In this document: positions 1 to 13,600 of the stretch, one piece after another | How positions within the stretch are numbered: position 1 is the first letter of the stretch | Layout: every line of letters starts with the position of its first letter | Source of the DNA: Diadema setosum | Taxonomy: Eukaryota > Echinodermata > Echinoidea > Diadematoida > Diadematidae | Length of the DNA: 64,000 nt | Assembly (NCBI RefSeq): GCF_964275005.1 | Contig: NC_092685.1 | Span: 26,893,649-26,957,648, forward strand | Reading direction: 5' to 3' | Translations under genes and position numbers: made by a program | The notes under the pieces: model-generated | The model's input: the letters and a program-made list of their open reading frames with translations, nothing else | Database searches by the model: none | What the model was told of the DNA's origin: nothing

Positions 1-1946
1 AATGTGGTGGAGTGTCAAATGTGTTTGTGATATTTGCATCTGGCATTGCATCACGGAAATGGAAGTTTATTAACTATGTGTACATATTTATGGATTATAT
101 CATGACAAAAGCAGATCAGTGTGTATTTGAGCTATGATATCATTTGTTGGGAATATCTTGAAAACAGTCTTATCCAAATGAAACAAAAAGAAAATCAGTA
201 CCAAAGCACATCCCATATTATATTCATCCACTGCTTATGTGCCCAGTGTAGCAATTTGAGATGAGGAAGCCCAAATAGATGGCAACTCATCCATGTTAGC
301 CTGTTTCTTGTTTTGTTTTCGTTCACTTTCTTTATGCGGGGAAGGGAAACTACAGTTTTGTTCTTGTTTGCAAGCAACCCACCTTTTCATGTAGGTATCA
401 AAAGCATAGAGCATACAAACATATAGAGACAGCATGATGAATCCACCTGTAACACTGTTTTTGTAGTTGTTTTTTTTTTTTAGTATTCTTAATTGATACA
501 ATTTCATATAAACATAAATCATATTCAACTTGTACATGTACAAATACACCATACACAATTAAAAAACTGAAATATACAAATATGACACACATGAATGCCA
601 GGTTTCATTCCACAACAATATATGATTATATACCAAGACAAAAATACCTTTTGAGATTACTCAAATGCTCACTGTGAAAACACACAAACAAAAATCATAC
701 TGGACCTCATATTTCAGCTTTAAAAAATACACATTCAAAAACACATGTAAATAGTGAAAGTGTAAATATAGCAGTTAGAACACTGTATCTAGGACACACT
801 GTAGATAAGTTCATGTATAGATCTAGATCACATTCAATACAGGAACATGACCTCGTCTTTCCTGTCTCTCTATCACTTTACTACAGTAATATCAAACTGT
901 CAGTCATCATCATCATCATCATCATCATCCTCGAATATTTCATAATCGACACTTGAATGTCAATGGAAGAGGAAGAGTCTGCAAAAGCTCTTAAAGACTG
1001 TTATGATATATCTAATAGAAAATTTACCTTTTGATTGCATCCATGAAAACACGTACACTGTACCTGCAGTCACTGAAACATGTAACATTGTACCACAGAA
1101 GCTATGCAAGCACTGAGTGCCAGTAGTACAGCCAGGCTGTGTGGACTCTTATGGACATTTATGGGTGCAAACTTAAGTTTCTGCTTCACCACCACTTGAA
1201 CTGTAGCACCACAGTCTGAAATTCACTTAACCATGTGCATATTGTAACAGACATATCTGCGTAGAGTAGGCTTGTCAAAAAATCACAAGGTAGAAAGAGC
1301 TGTTTGAGCCCATTACTCTATGTAAATTGAGTTGTTTCTTCACACCATTTACATCCTTGTCAAAACATTCCAGCACCTCTATTCACATCAAATGAACGAA
1401 CATCAAATACAGCAACAGAGATCATAGGATACTATAAAACATGATATTTTAGCGGCATGAAATTTTTGTGAATTGGAGCCGACGTCCTTTTTCACGGCAT
1501 GAAATTTTCGTGAAGTGCCTCTGGCATTCAATGCAAATAGTGTAGACAAGGGCCTTCACATGCATTTTAATTTTGCGAATCTTGGCTCTCGCGAAATTCA
1601 CAACATTAAGATGCACACGAACATTCCTCGTTTTGTAGTAGTTAACAGAACAGTGTAGGAGGCATGCACAATGACCCACTGATGCCAGTGAAAATGGGGT
1701 GCATTAAAACAATAATACATTTTATGTGTACTACAAGTTGCTACAAGCACTGCAGGCTTAAATCAATCTCATGCAAACACTAGTTAACAAGCAGATTTAG
1801 AGAATTACAAATTCGACAAAGGTTATGAGAACTTGAAGTCCCTAATAGTGTTGTTATGAAACAGATACCGGTAAACACTAGACTGGAAGAATCATGTTAT
1901 GAGGTATATACATGCACATTGTATATAGTACAGAGGACGTAGAACA

Positions 1947-2007
1947 TTTTTTTTTTTTTTTTTGAGGGGGGTGTGTTAAGGGTCCATGTACAATGTAACA
2001 CTCCCCC

Positions 2008-2039
<32 letters not shown>
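1947..2039. repeat. T/G-A/C hairpin
   Basis: A 17-T run followed by GAGGGGGG and TGTGTTA faces TAACACTCCCCCC followed by about 30 A. The two arms are near-perfect reverse complements around a loop of roughly 20 bases. It could be a small foldback insertion or a microsatellite-born palindrome. Confidence 0.7.
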
Positions 2040-2042
<3 letters not shown>

Positions 2043-3327
2043 GCAGTATGGAATATTTTGTATAGAGCATGGTCAAATTGAATTATCCTCGATGGTTACA
2101 TGCATTTAGAGTGCTTAAAATTCAGCATACACATCAAATGGAACTGCAATGAAAGCTTGGACACAGTCTAATGATTTCTCCACACATATCGAAAGATACC
2201 AAACTCGTGTGCTCAACATTTCTTTGAGACAAGCTTAGACAAGAATATGGCAGCAACTGTAGCTACATGTGGCATACCATGCAAATTTCAAGTGGCAAAA
2301 TTTGCACAGTGAGGTAGCATTTCCATTCAAATACTACAATACCCTATAATTGTCACAGCCTTGGAGCAGGATGTTATCGAAAGTGAATGTGGACTTTGCT
2401 CCATCACCATCAAATTGGCAACATCATTGTAAGATGTCACATTCACATATCTCACTTTGACAGGACATAACTCCACAAGTATTGACACCACAAGAATCCA
2501 CCATGTCCTACACTCACCCTCAGTCTGAAAAATAGCAATAGTGCAACATATTTCAGATAAAACCACCAAATTGACTGTTCTGCAGTGAGAAAGAGTCAAA
2601 GACCCTGGCATTAAAGTTTATGTCCTCAATATCACATATATATTTAAAGTTTAGCAGGAACTGATTCAGGAATTCCACCTTTACAAAGTTAATGGGGGTG
2701 CATGTGCCCACTCCATTTTTTAAATATTTTTTAAATTTTTTTTTGTTTCAACAAAAAATAAAGGGGGTGCCCCGTGGATACGCCACTTGAATTATCAAAG
2801 CAGCAAAAAGTGGGTATGGAATCTTTTGCATAAAGAAAGCGCTGAACACCATTGTAAAAACTTTTGCCATATATGTTGTTGATTTGAAAAAGAAATGATC
2901 AAACCACATCAAAGGGTTGCTATGGAATACCAATAGCCTGTGTTTGAGATGGAGCCAAAATATACTGGTGAAGATATTTTCTTCAATATCATAGAATCGA
3001 AGCTAATAGATCAAACCACAAAACGGGGGAGGATAATGATAAAATGATCATCCTCACTGTCATAGATTTATAGCTAAATAATCACCAGTGGAGTTCAGCA
3101 CCAACTTAAATGACCAAGACAGATATGTAGACATTGCTGGTGAAATTGAATAAATTATATCTTCTCTATGTCCATCGTCACCTTTGACCAGTATGTTTCC
3201 ACTACAATAATATCAGATGGCCTGGTGATGGTCTCCATGGCCAAGAGATCTATTGTTTTGAAAACACACATACACCCAGTTGCTAGGGTGAAGTTTAACA
3301 TGACTGCATTATTATCAATAGCTCCAA

Positions 3328-3505
3328 GGCCCCGTTGCTAGAAACTTTGCGTTTAAACGCAACTTGCAACTGATTGTCACTGGCCAATCAAAATCATTAT
3401 TGCATGCATGTCTTCTTGATAGGGCAGACCCTGAGCCAATCAGAATGGTTGTTTCAAAATTAGCAATTATTTGCAATTGATTGCAACTTTCTTGCAACGG
3501 GGCCC
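3328..3505. repeat. Palindromic MITE, GGGCCCCGTTGC ends
   Basis: The left end GGCCCCGTTGCTAGAAA and the reverse complement of the right end, GGGCCCCGTTGCAAGAAA, match. The inner arms also share GCAACT- and TTGGC-containing segments. About 180 bp with no coding capacity, so a non-autonomous foldback element. Confidence 0.75.
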
Positions 3506-3825
3506 AGGTCAGTTTTCACATACACAAGAGACAGATTTAAAATATAGCTGGCTAAAGGAGAAAGGTAATGAGACCACACACCAAACACCAAGGCAGAGAT
3601 CTGTGTAGTTACAGTCTGAGTGTGTACAGACAAAGTAAAACCATCGCTGAGTAGAACTGGCATACGAAAACCGAGAATAGCACCTGTCAGCGAATATCGG
3701 TTTGAAGCGTAAGCTCATCGGTAACGATTAACTCCAGTTGAGATCCTGCGGCTGTGTGCGTAACTACACAGAGATCAGAGATAGAGCTGTACACAATTCT
3801 TAAATATGGAGATTACTACAAGCCT

Positions 3826-4168
3826 GGGCCCTGTTTCATAAAGCTGATTGTAAAGTTACGCACAACTTTACGAACAACTTAAATATGGCAAGCCAAGAGA
3901 GTTTCCTAATCATTGTTAATTTCAATAGCTGAAGTTGAAATTTTGCAGATGCTGATTATTCTTACATTTTAATACACGCTTTTAGTTGAAAGTGGACATA
4001 TTTGCCCCAATGTAGATGACATATTGACATAAAAGGACCCCATATTTTGTTAAAATTAAAAAAAAAAAAAAAAAAAAAAAAATGGGAACACATATTGGCA
4101 CTTCATGTTCCAGTCACTTGTAAAGTCATGCGTAACTTTACGAACGGCTTTATGAAACAGGCCGCGCC
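3826..4168. repeat. Palindromic MITE, GGGCCTGTTTCATAAAGC ends
   Basis: The left end reads GGGCCCTGTTTCATAAAGC and the right end is its reverse complement with a short insertion (GCTTTATGAAACAGGCC). Sub-terminal GTAAAGTT and ACTTTACGAAC motifs are shared by both arms. A 27-A homopolymer sits in the interior. It resembles the 3328 element in its GGGCC termini but not in the rest. Confidence 0.7.
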
Positions 4169-4558
4169 CAGACCAGCCTTCCCACTCCATGACTCTCCAC
4201 ACTACAGGGCCTTTAATTAATACAAAGCCTGACAGAACAGGAGGTAGAAGTGTTTATTGCAGGCACCTTTTCCTGTGACCCTAAAAATGCATTTCCCCTG
4301 CCTCAGATGGATTTTTGGTATCCTATCACACACGTCACAAATAGGCCAACATCGAGGGAAAACAGACCCAACGGCATGTTATGCATCAGAATATGAGTGA
4401 GAGTACCACTCAAAATATGAGTAAGAATACCCGAATACCACCTCTGAGTGGGAACAAATAATGCTGTTCTTGGTACCCTAGGGTACTAAGTAGAAATCCA
4501 CCACTTTGTTCAACTATTTCATTCATTCAAATTCATGAAATTCTTCCGTCGAGATGTT

Positions 4559-4632
4559 TTCATTGCGACTAACTGATAAATTGCCCTACATCGACGTAAA
4601 TAAGCCCTGAATTGATCAGTGTTTTAGTTTTT
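4559..4632 (-). mobile_element. Inverted SINE fragment (3' body)
   Basis: This stretch is the reverse complement of the 3' body of the SINE at 4713-4885. It shares the ACTGATCAATTC, ACGTCGATGTAGGGCAATTT and TCAGT blocks with a few mismatches. It lacks the tRNA-like head, so it is a 5'-truncated copy in the opposite orientation. Confidence 0.75.
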
Positions 4633-4712
4633 CATGAATTTCATGATTTTGAATAATTCCGCAGTACCCGCTGCATGCTATAAGGATTAGAACCAACACT
4701 TGCTGTCTGGCA

Positions 4713-4885
4713 GAAGCTCGGTGGTCTAGTGGAGATGACGCCTGCCCGGAGATCAGGAGGATGTAGGTTCAAATCCTGCTCGAGTATGTACGCCCATGAT
4801 TTTTTATCATGGCTACAAACTACTAAAACACTGATCAATTCAGTGCTTAATTACGTCGATGTAGGGCAATTTGTCAGTCATTTGC
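4713..4885 (+). mobile_element. tRNA-derived SINE
   Basis: The head has an A-box-like TGGTCTAGTGG at 4722-4732 and a consensus B box, GGTTCAAATCC, at 4766-4776, spaced as in a tRNA. The cloverleaf is imperfect: only CTCG/CGAG of the acceptor stem pairs and the anticodon loop is malformed. A non-tRNA body follows, shared with the inverted fragment at 4559-4632. These are the marks of a polymerase III SINE rather than a working tRNA gene. Confidence 0.8.
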
Positions 4886-6573
4886 AATATTTCATTCATT
4901 TTTGGCACTTTACCCTGGGCTTCCAAAAATAAATTGCAGTTAAGTTGCACAAACATGTCAAATTCATCCGTACATAATCCAGATGACGACAGAAAGAGTA
5001 CCCCAAAAATCCAACAGCCATTTGTTCTTCCTTGTGGCCCTGCCAGAGAGTATTGACATGACTGGTACAAAATCACGTTAAAGGTATGTATACAATATGT
5101 GCATGTAGCTTAGCATTTATACAAAGCTTTTTTTTTTTTTTTTACAGATGCTTCAGTCAACTTTCTTCAATAATATCATGGCACCAATGCTTGTATTGTC
5201 AAATAGGACTACACTTCGCATCAAGCATCAGCTTTAAATCTTCAACAAATCCAGCATGATTAATATTGCTGCAATGTGAAGCAAAACAGAAATTATTTGT
5301 AACACATGCTTCTTTTCCTTACTGCACTCTTTTGAGTTGACAGTTGAGCTGTATTATGATTGGCATTCAAGTAGTTACATTTGGAGTAATCGTATACGCT
5401 ATGTATGATATTGCTTTATGTCTTGAAGGTCTATAATTTCAAAAGCTTGAAATACATACATGTAGGATCAAAGAAAGCAACACTTGGAGCATGAGTATTT
5501 CTCCCATCAGTGAATAAATTAATGTCTTTGTGGTTTAATAATGTATAATATGTGTATGTCTGTGATGCGTGTACAGTGTAGGTGTGTGTGATATCAAGTA
5601 TATGACTAAGGTTTATGAGTTACAATGTTACCGCACAGTTTGCTGGCAGAAAGTACAAACATACACAGAGAATTCACACAGGCTCCTAAATAATCCCACA
5701 GCATCCTAAAACTGGCTGAGGTCATTCATGGCATTCAATCATTTTGTGACTGAAACATCCACAAGAAGCCTTTTGCAGTAAATGCACAAGCAGGCTTAAG
5801 TCATGTCATTGTATGTTCCCTGCTTTCTCTAGAAGCAGAGACTCAGACCCTAAGCACCTTCTGATCTGGAAATTCTCCCACCTGAAGCCCCTAGCAAACT
5901 GGAGACTCAACTTTTGATCACGCACAAAGCGTTATGCCAGCAGTGACTGGCATCCTAATGTTTAGCAAATTCTAAGTGCTCTGGAATGCACAGAAATGAC
6001 ATACATTTCTGTGTTCAGGGTATCAACCAGTGAAAGTTCTTCAGCACATGATTTCCCTTGTATCATAGTTATTTATAACCTAAAAAACCGACATTTGCGA
6101 GAACCTTCACTCACGAAGTGACTTCAATTAACAAAAACAAGAAACAACATCATTGCAATTATGCAGCTGCGACTTTAAATTCCAGCTAACCTGGCATAGT
6201 AGAGACCATACAACATGCTACCAATAATCATATAATGACAACTGCAGCATTTGATAAACTTTATCAAAAGACCTATCTACCATATTTACTATAACCAGGT
6301 ACCATGACCTAAACCTAAGAGACCCGCTCATGTGGTAATATCATAACCAAATTTGAAAGACACCATAGAGTATCTTACCAGACTTCAATTATTGCTAAAA
6401 TTCACGTCACTTCATACAGCATGTTCAGCTCAGTGAGGAAGAACGTCCTGCTGTGATGACAGGTTGAAGTATACAAAATCAGTGGCATCAATGCAGCAAT
6501 TTTCAACTTCCACTTTCAGTATGTCATATGATTGATGTTTCTTTTTTTTCTTTTCTTTTTTTAATCCTTCCGG

Positions 6574-7627
6574 TCAACCATCTCTACTGTCATTTGGATG
6601 GTATACGCGAGAGATCATGTGTCCGCCAAAGGCACCGATGTAGATGCATCGTATTCCCACATACGCACCCACCAAGCACGTCCAGCCGTACTTGGGAGAG
6701 ATAAGGAGGGCCAGCCAGCCATACCAGTGACTCATTGACCACGACGTCTGCAGGGCTCGAGCCAGGGCCACCTTGAGCAGGAACAGGCTGATGATGACGC
6801 GGACGACGTCGGCCACTCGCCGGCCGCTCCACGTCGGGTTGTCACCGTTGTGGTGGCCCTGCTTGGAGCGGAGGCGGTGGTGGGCTCGCGACAGGTGAAG
6901 GATACAGAACAGCGTCAGGGGGATGTGAAATTCTATCAACTGGAAGAGTAGGATGAAGTTGAAGATTGGTTATGCTCACTAGTTGCCACGACAACACTTG
7001 CATGGATGAAAATAACGCACATAATGATGGAAGTATGTCTTGTTAATTCTTTTGCAAAGCATAATTCTTATCAATACTACAGCCCACTCCTGGTATATCG
7101 AAGTCCTGTGGACCGGCAGTTTTTTCCCTTAAGTCGAAATTTCATCATAACTGAAGAAATTAAGTATATGAAGATACATATGCGATAATTTTGGGATCTG
7201 AATTTTTACTTTGTTGAAACCAGAATATCACTATACCTGTGTTTGTTAGAACAGGAGTACACTGCATTTTAAGAATGATGTTTCCATTGTCATTACCATC
7301 ATCATTATCGTTAAAAATAAAGTGCACTCCCGTTATAACGCACATGATTATAATGAAATTCCAGTTACAGCAAAAGAAATATTTAGGTCACAACATTAAC
7401 CTCTATCTATTTTTTTATCGTTTATTTGTTCAGTTATATATAACAAAGTTGTGAAATAACGAAAGAAAAATGTCGGTCCCGAGGACTTCGTTATAACTGG
7501 ACTCCACTGTATCATTATCTTTATTTCATTTGGCTTTGGCACGAAAATCACCACAGAAATGCATTGCATATATGTAATTATACAAAATTATAAACATCTG
7601 CATTTGCAAACTCACTCTCACAAACTC

Positions 7628-7661
<34 letters not shown>

Positions 7662-10600
7662 AATACACCTAAAATCTAGCAAATCATTTACACACTTACG
7701 TCATGGGCAAAGAAGTACATAGGGAATTTGTCCCCAATGAAGGTATCCTTCACATAGACTCCATACAGAGTGACGATACCATGTGTGTTCTCAAGGACAT
7801 CTCCCAGAAACCAAGGACCTGTAGAACAAATAGAAAACAGATCAATGCTCAGATAGATCCAATCAGAATTCAATGACACCTAACAAGGGGTTGCTGGTGC
7901 TGTTCTTGGAGTTTCCTGTTGGATGGTGCCAATTTTCAACAATAATCTAAAAATTAATTTTAGGTTGCTCGCTGAAGAACGTTAAAAATAACATCTCACA
8001 ACTAGCTGGGGCGCTGTCATAGTTAGTGTTGTGAAAACTTCAACAAGCTTTGGGCAATAGGAGCCTGCCACGATGCTGTAGATCATGCCAATAATCCTTT
8101 AATCTACCACCCATTGAAGACTAGTCCAGAGTATACTTGGGCAGGTGTCAATTTGACCCCCCCCCCCCCCCTTTCAGATCTCGGCCGGCGATCGGGACAT
8201 AGAGCCGGAAGTCAACTACAAGATTACATGGTCATACAATAGAAAAATGTTGATTTTTTTCTAATCTATTTGTATGAGTAGCAAAGTGCGCTTAGAAACG
8301 TCAGTATGAAGCGCCATATAAATGCAATTATTATTATTATTATATTTTTTAATAAATCAATTATGCAAATTTACGCATGAAATCATATTTTCACCTATAA
8401 CTCCATGAAAAAGAATGAAGGATTGTTAAATTTTTGTGTCAGAGTTCCTCAAGACACATCAAACAATTTTCTTGTAAAAAAATAGCGCAATCAAATTTGT
8501 TTTTTATTGTTTTTTAATTTCTTTGTGTTTTATTGTTTTTTCGATCTTTTGTTTTCGTTGTTTTTTGGGCCAAAATTTGTTGCAGGCACTATTTCAAGCT
8601 TATCTACATTAGAATTGATTAATTTCAATGTTCAAAAGTTGAAATAATCTAATTTATATCAATTAAACAAAAAAACACAATTTGCATTGGATTTGCACAC
8701 GAAATCATGAATTTGAGCTGTTTTCGGGTTGACATGAATATGCAAAACATTGCGTAATTTCAGAACGGTGTACCCGGACGTCACAAATTTGGTCTCAAAA
8801 TTTGCGGGAGACTTCAATGAAAAAAGTCATGAAACGACGCGGCAAAATCTTTGCGCGTTGCGGAATCGTGGCGCGAAATGTTGAGGGGGGGTCAATTTGA
8901 CCCCCCAGTTAAAATAGGGTTAAAAGGGGGAAGGGCTTGCAAACATGCCCAAATTATCATAGTGTAGTCCGTCTTTCAGTTGAAGTTCACAGTTTTCTTT
9001 CTTTCTTTTTTTCTTTGGATATGCTTTTCCTCTATATAACCTTTCTAAGCAGCAGCAAACCATTTGATTAGCCTCATTTGGAACTCTCCCATGCATAGAT
9101 GCCTGAATTTACTACCATTTGCTTTTGCACATTATATACACACAAAAAAAAGTTTCATACTGTAAAAGAGGATATTTTTGCATGAGTAAGTTTTCGCGCT
9201 TGGCGGGGTAAGACGAGTTATGCGTGTTTTTGATTCCACAGAATCAAGACATGAACTACTGGAACATATAGCAAGCAAGTATATCCATGTGCTTTTATTT
9301 TTGCGCTATTTCTGGTTGTGCAAAATGCACGAAAATTCAACACCGCAAAAATTTCCTCTTTTACAGTATTCTCCCCTCACCTATTAGCGGATAAACTGCA
9401 ATGATGAGCAGACAGAAGAAGACATCGGTGGTGTGAGCAAGCAGTAAGAGTCCTGTCAGAAGGGGATAAGCTGAGGCACCTTGGATCGGGGAGTAGCCAA
9501 TGAGAAGGTGGAAGTACACATCACAAGTCATTGCAAAAAATTTTCACATGTCTCATACCATAGAAACAGTTGAAAACAGACATATTACTATATAATGCAA
9601 AATATTACTATATAATGCAAATTTGATACTCTGTCATTGCCAAAAAACGTGAGCACAATGGAAAAAAATTGGTGAGAAAATGGTATTAAACCATGATGGT
9701 GACAATATCTTATTTCTATGAATATTTAGCAAGTTTAAAAAAAAAAAACTGAAAATTTGGGGCCATAATTCTGCATTTCACTGTGATCTTATTGGTCAGT
9801 GCGAGGCATCCTGGTTACCAACTGGTTGTGCGTAGACAGCTGGCGCTAAGCTTGAATGGACATCGCAGAGGTTGCTATGAGCGGACTTTCTTTTGTCAAG
9901 AGGTGAAAACTGTCTTACCTCCCTTTGATCACGACTGCGTCAGAAAGAAAACTTTAAAGGCGGTTTTCTCGAAACGCTGATTTCCTAGACCACTCAACAT
10001 GGTCTCATGAAATCATCAATATTTCCACAACCGAGTGCTTTTATGAGTTGTGTTATATATATGAAATGAAAGTGGAAGAGTAAGGGAATAATGTCATGCA
10101 TCTTCAGAAAATTGACCTCCCTCGACTTTCGGATCCTTTTGTTGGGGCGGATCACATACAGATTTGCAAGCTGAGAACAAAACAGCATGGAAAACTCAAT
10201 CACTGCAGGGACAGAGCATACTGAAGTCATTAAACAAAGCGCCTTGTACCTAGACTCGACCTGTCTGTGTATCTTCTAACAAAGAGGAGCGGGAGAACAC
10301 AGCAGCACTCAAGACCCATGATGACAGCTACAAACTGAAAAAAAAAAATAGAAGAAAATGTATCAGTGAGACAGAGTGCAATGCAGTTTATTCCTTAGTC
10401 ATCTGAACAGTATTATTAGTATGATCTCTTTAGTCTTTTTATGTACATGAAGGGGGTATACTTTTTTTTAAAAGGATATTATTCACAGGGGTGAAGGTTC
10501 AGGTGTGATTTTTTTCAATTTTGTCTCCCTCTACAAATTAAATTTGTTAAAGATTGCAACTGCTGATCTGTAAATTAACAAACATGTCAGGAAAAAAAAA

Positions 10601-13600
10601 ACAAACAGTGGGACTCGAACCAGTCACCTACTGCTTTTTCTCCTACAGCATTCATAAGTTAAGAGCGACTAACTCAGCTGCTCTCATTTTGGGCCCACTG
10701 GTACAACTATTAACATATTGCATGCAATCACGTTAGAATTTATTCTCTTGAAATATCAATCGGTGAAATAACAGCTGCTACTTTATCAAGTTTAGCATTG
10801 TGCAGTATTATATGCTGCATCATCATTCAGACATCTGATGAACATTTACCATAAAATGCTTGATTTCCTTAATGGATACTTGTAATATATCCTTTGATCA
10901 TATCTTCCAGCCAAACAATGACGACACACAGAAGGAGGTAAAGCATTTTGCTCTCAATTTCTCACAGAAGTGGACAGATTACTTGCAAAGGAAAACAGAT
11001 TGCTTACAAAGAAAACTGCATTCATCATGATGATAGAGGCCTGCACAAAGGGCTGGTTGGGTCTACTCCCATTCAGGGAGAACTGCTGGCTGGCTACGCC
11101 GACTCTGTCAGCTGAGTCCTGCAGAACATCATCAAATGCAAAAAAATCATCATTCTCAAGAAGGGATAAAGTGCCGACCCGAGTTTTATCATTTGACGGA
11201 AAACTGATTTGTTTTTATTTAATCTGAATTCTTGTTTTACATGACCACTAAGGAAGCGTCGAATGCTTACAAGCAAGCAACCATGAGACAGATGGTTTTA
11301 AATCCATTCTGAAGGAATAGGCCATGAGGATACAGTGCTTTGCCTAGGGGCACAACCACTGCAGGCAGCGGACTTGAACCAGGGACCTTGTGATTGATAA
11401 TATGTGGTCTTATCCATTGCATCACACCAGTTTCACATAATATTGAACCCTGTCAATACAATACAATACAATACAATACAATACAATACAATACAATACA
11501 ATACAATACAATACAATACAATACAATACAATACAATACAATACAATACAATACAATACAATACAATACAATACAATACAATATAATACAATACAATGCT
11601 ATGAAAAGCTCAATGTTTGGGTATTATCTGACTGGTGCATTCCTTCATCTTTTCTGAGATGTTGCATGTGGGTTGTTTGAACATGTGCATATATGTTTCA
11701 AAGTATGGTAGCAAGATATTGGTTTTCAATCTACTTTACATATCATAAATAAATGTTGCACTCTTTTCTAGAGCTCATCACATTACCCATTTGGCAAAAC
11801 TGGAGCAAGTCACTTAAACCAGGCAAGCACCTCTGAACATCTTGTGCATTTCATTACCAATTCACTCTTCTAACAATTATTACATGTGAAAGTACGAGCT
11901 TAAAGTGTAATCACTTTTACACAGATTACAAGCTTTATTACATTCCCAGTAATTTCCTCAACATTTCATCAAAAACTGTTCACCTAGCAAACCTCATTTC
12001 ACATGCATTTCATCTTCTTACCCAAAATATGTTGGATCAGGAGATGTGGGTGTTGTTACTTAGTCTTAGATCTTGTGCAATGACATCAGTGCGACAAGTA
12101 CTGAAATACATCAAATGCATAAAAACCCTTCATGCCCTTGAAGGATATTGAGCTAACATCCTTTATATTACCTTTTGTTTCTACTTCTTTTTTCTTTGTT
12201 CATTAACGGTAAACATTAGGCTTGCTTACCCTGACTGTCACTGAGATGCGATGCAGGCCGTTGCCATAGAGCTCAGGTTTCCATGGCATCACAAACAGAG
12301 GTCCCCCATCCACTGCCTCAGCCATACCCAGAGCTCTTCCATCAATCTCTACATTGGCATAACTGATTTGGTCCAGTGAAAAGACCAGAAATCTACTCTT
12401 CCCACAGGAAGAGGATACAGAAGGGGGTAGATGAAAAAAAAACAAAACAAAAAAAACAAGGGCTTTACAAAAATCCGCAACAAGAACTAATCATCACTGA
12501 TTCAGAATCAGTCTGAATTCCCTGTTTAAAACAATATCTTAACCTGTTGAGGACGGATTGATTTTGCTACAACACGCATTTCCCATAGACGCTTGCCTGA
12601 GTATACTCTGGACTCGTCCTCAACTGGTTAACAAAACCATCAGACGGTGAAGTGCAATTACCCACGTCAAAGTGGCCATTTCAAAGATGTGATCATGCAG
12701 TAGCTCTTATTCTATCATACATGTATTTAATAGTTGAGGACAGACGATACAGTGAATGGCTTTGACATACTCGGAAGAACCAAAGTTTTGTTTAAATGGC
12801 ACTATAAGTCTATCAACTTTTTAACCTGCTCTCCAAGAAAAGCGAAACGGGATCTTTGATAGGTTCAGGTTTTGACTCTCGCACACAGGAGACCTCCCTT
12901 TTACTTCCATTCTACATGTGCCGTAAACATGGCAACATATCAATACTCGTTCCCATCTGCCTCCTTTACCTGATGTGAGAGGAGTGTCGAATCTTGCCAA
13001 CTGGTTCATGGGCGGGTGCCAGGAAGCGGGCTGCCTTGGGATTAGTGATCAGGACTATGGGCCACTGTCCAAACTGGACATCGGTGAAGGACAGCAAGTC
13101 GTGGTCGAATGCCATTATACGATACCTGTGTCATTTGAACATGGTTGTGCATCATTAAGATTTGACTGTCTGCACTGCTGGGGAGGGGGTCTTTAAAATA
13201 TATCACACACCACAAGAATGGGAGCATATCAACTATTTCAGAAATCAGTGCGGTATAATGATGGATGGGTTATTGGGATAAAGAAAATAAGGAAAAAGAC
13301 ATTGACATTATTAAATACAAACCAGTATTAAAAATAGCTCCAAGCATTCCATGAGGGGGACAGTAATGGTTCTTATCTGAATTTGATGACACACCAAAGA
13401 TAACTCATGTACAGCAGGTACAACATTTTCATTGGTGAAACAAAATGAGTAGCACGGCTCAAAACAATACAGAGTAAAAAAAATCTCTGAATCATCACTG
13501 AATAATTGCACAGTATCGATTTCAGTAGTTCCTAAAACAGAAAATTTCACTCATGACAAACAGGAAATCTGACTGTGCTGGACCACAGCATTCCAACAGA

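Larger units (their letters stand above)
1..6573. other. 3' flank / possible 3' UTR of TMEM62, repeat-rich
   Basis: I see no convincing coding region on either strand; the open frames are short, low in coding character and overlap repeats. The stretch holds a T/G hairpin (1947-2039), two palindromic GGGCC-ended elements (3328-3505 and 3826-4168), a tRNA-derived SINE with an inverted fragment of itself (4559-4885) and homopolymers (A runs near 2010-2039 and 4060-4081). Part of it must be the 3' UTR of TMEM62, which ends at 6574 on the minus strand. Candidate minus-strand AATAAA signals (TTTATT on the plus strand) lie at 4253-4258 and 66-71, but I cannot choose between them. Confidence 0.6.

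Noticed and set aside
4713-4790. Functional tRNA gene on the plus strand
   Set aside because: A and B boxes are present, but the acceptor stem is mostly unpaired and the anticodon loop has nine bases. The downstream body is repeated nearby, so it is a SINE.
9994-10230. Extra TMEM62 coding exon between exons 11 and 12
   Set aside because: A 78-residue minus-strand frame lies here, but exon 11 (ending 10250) joins exon 12 (9479) in phase without it, and its residues do not resemble TMEM62.
10606-10700. Functional tRNA gene on the minus strand
   Set aside because: The acceptor stem and B box are good, but the T stem pairs poorly and the anticodon arm does not fold. It looks like a SINE head or decayed copy.
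11394-11657. Repetitive 87-residue protein
   Set aside because: It is the translation of a (CAATA)n microsatellite.
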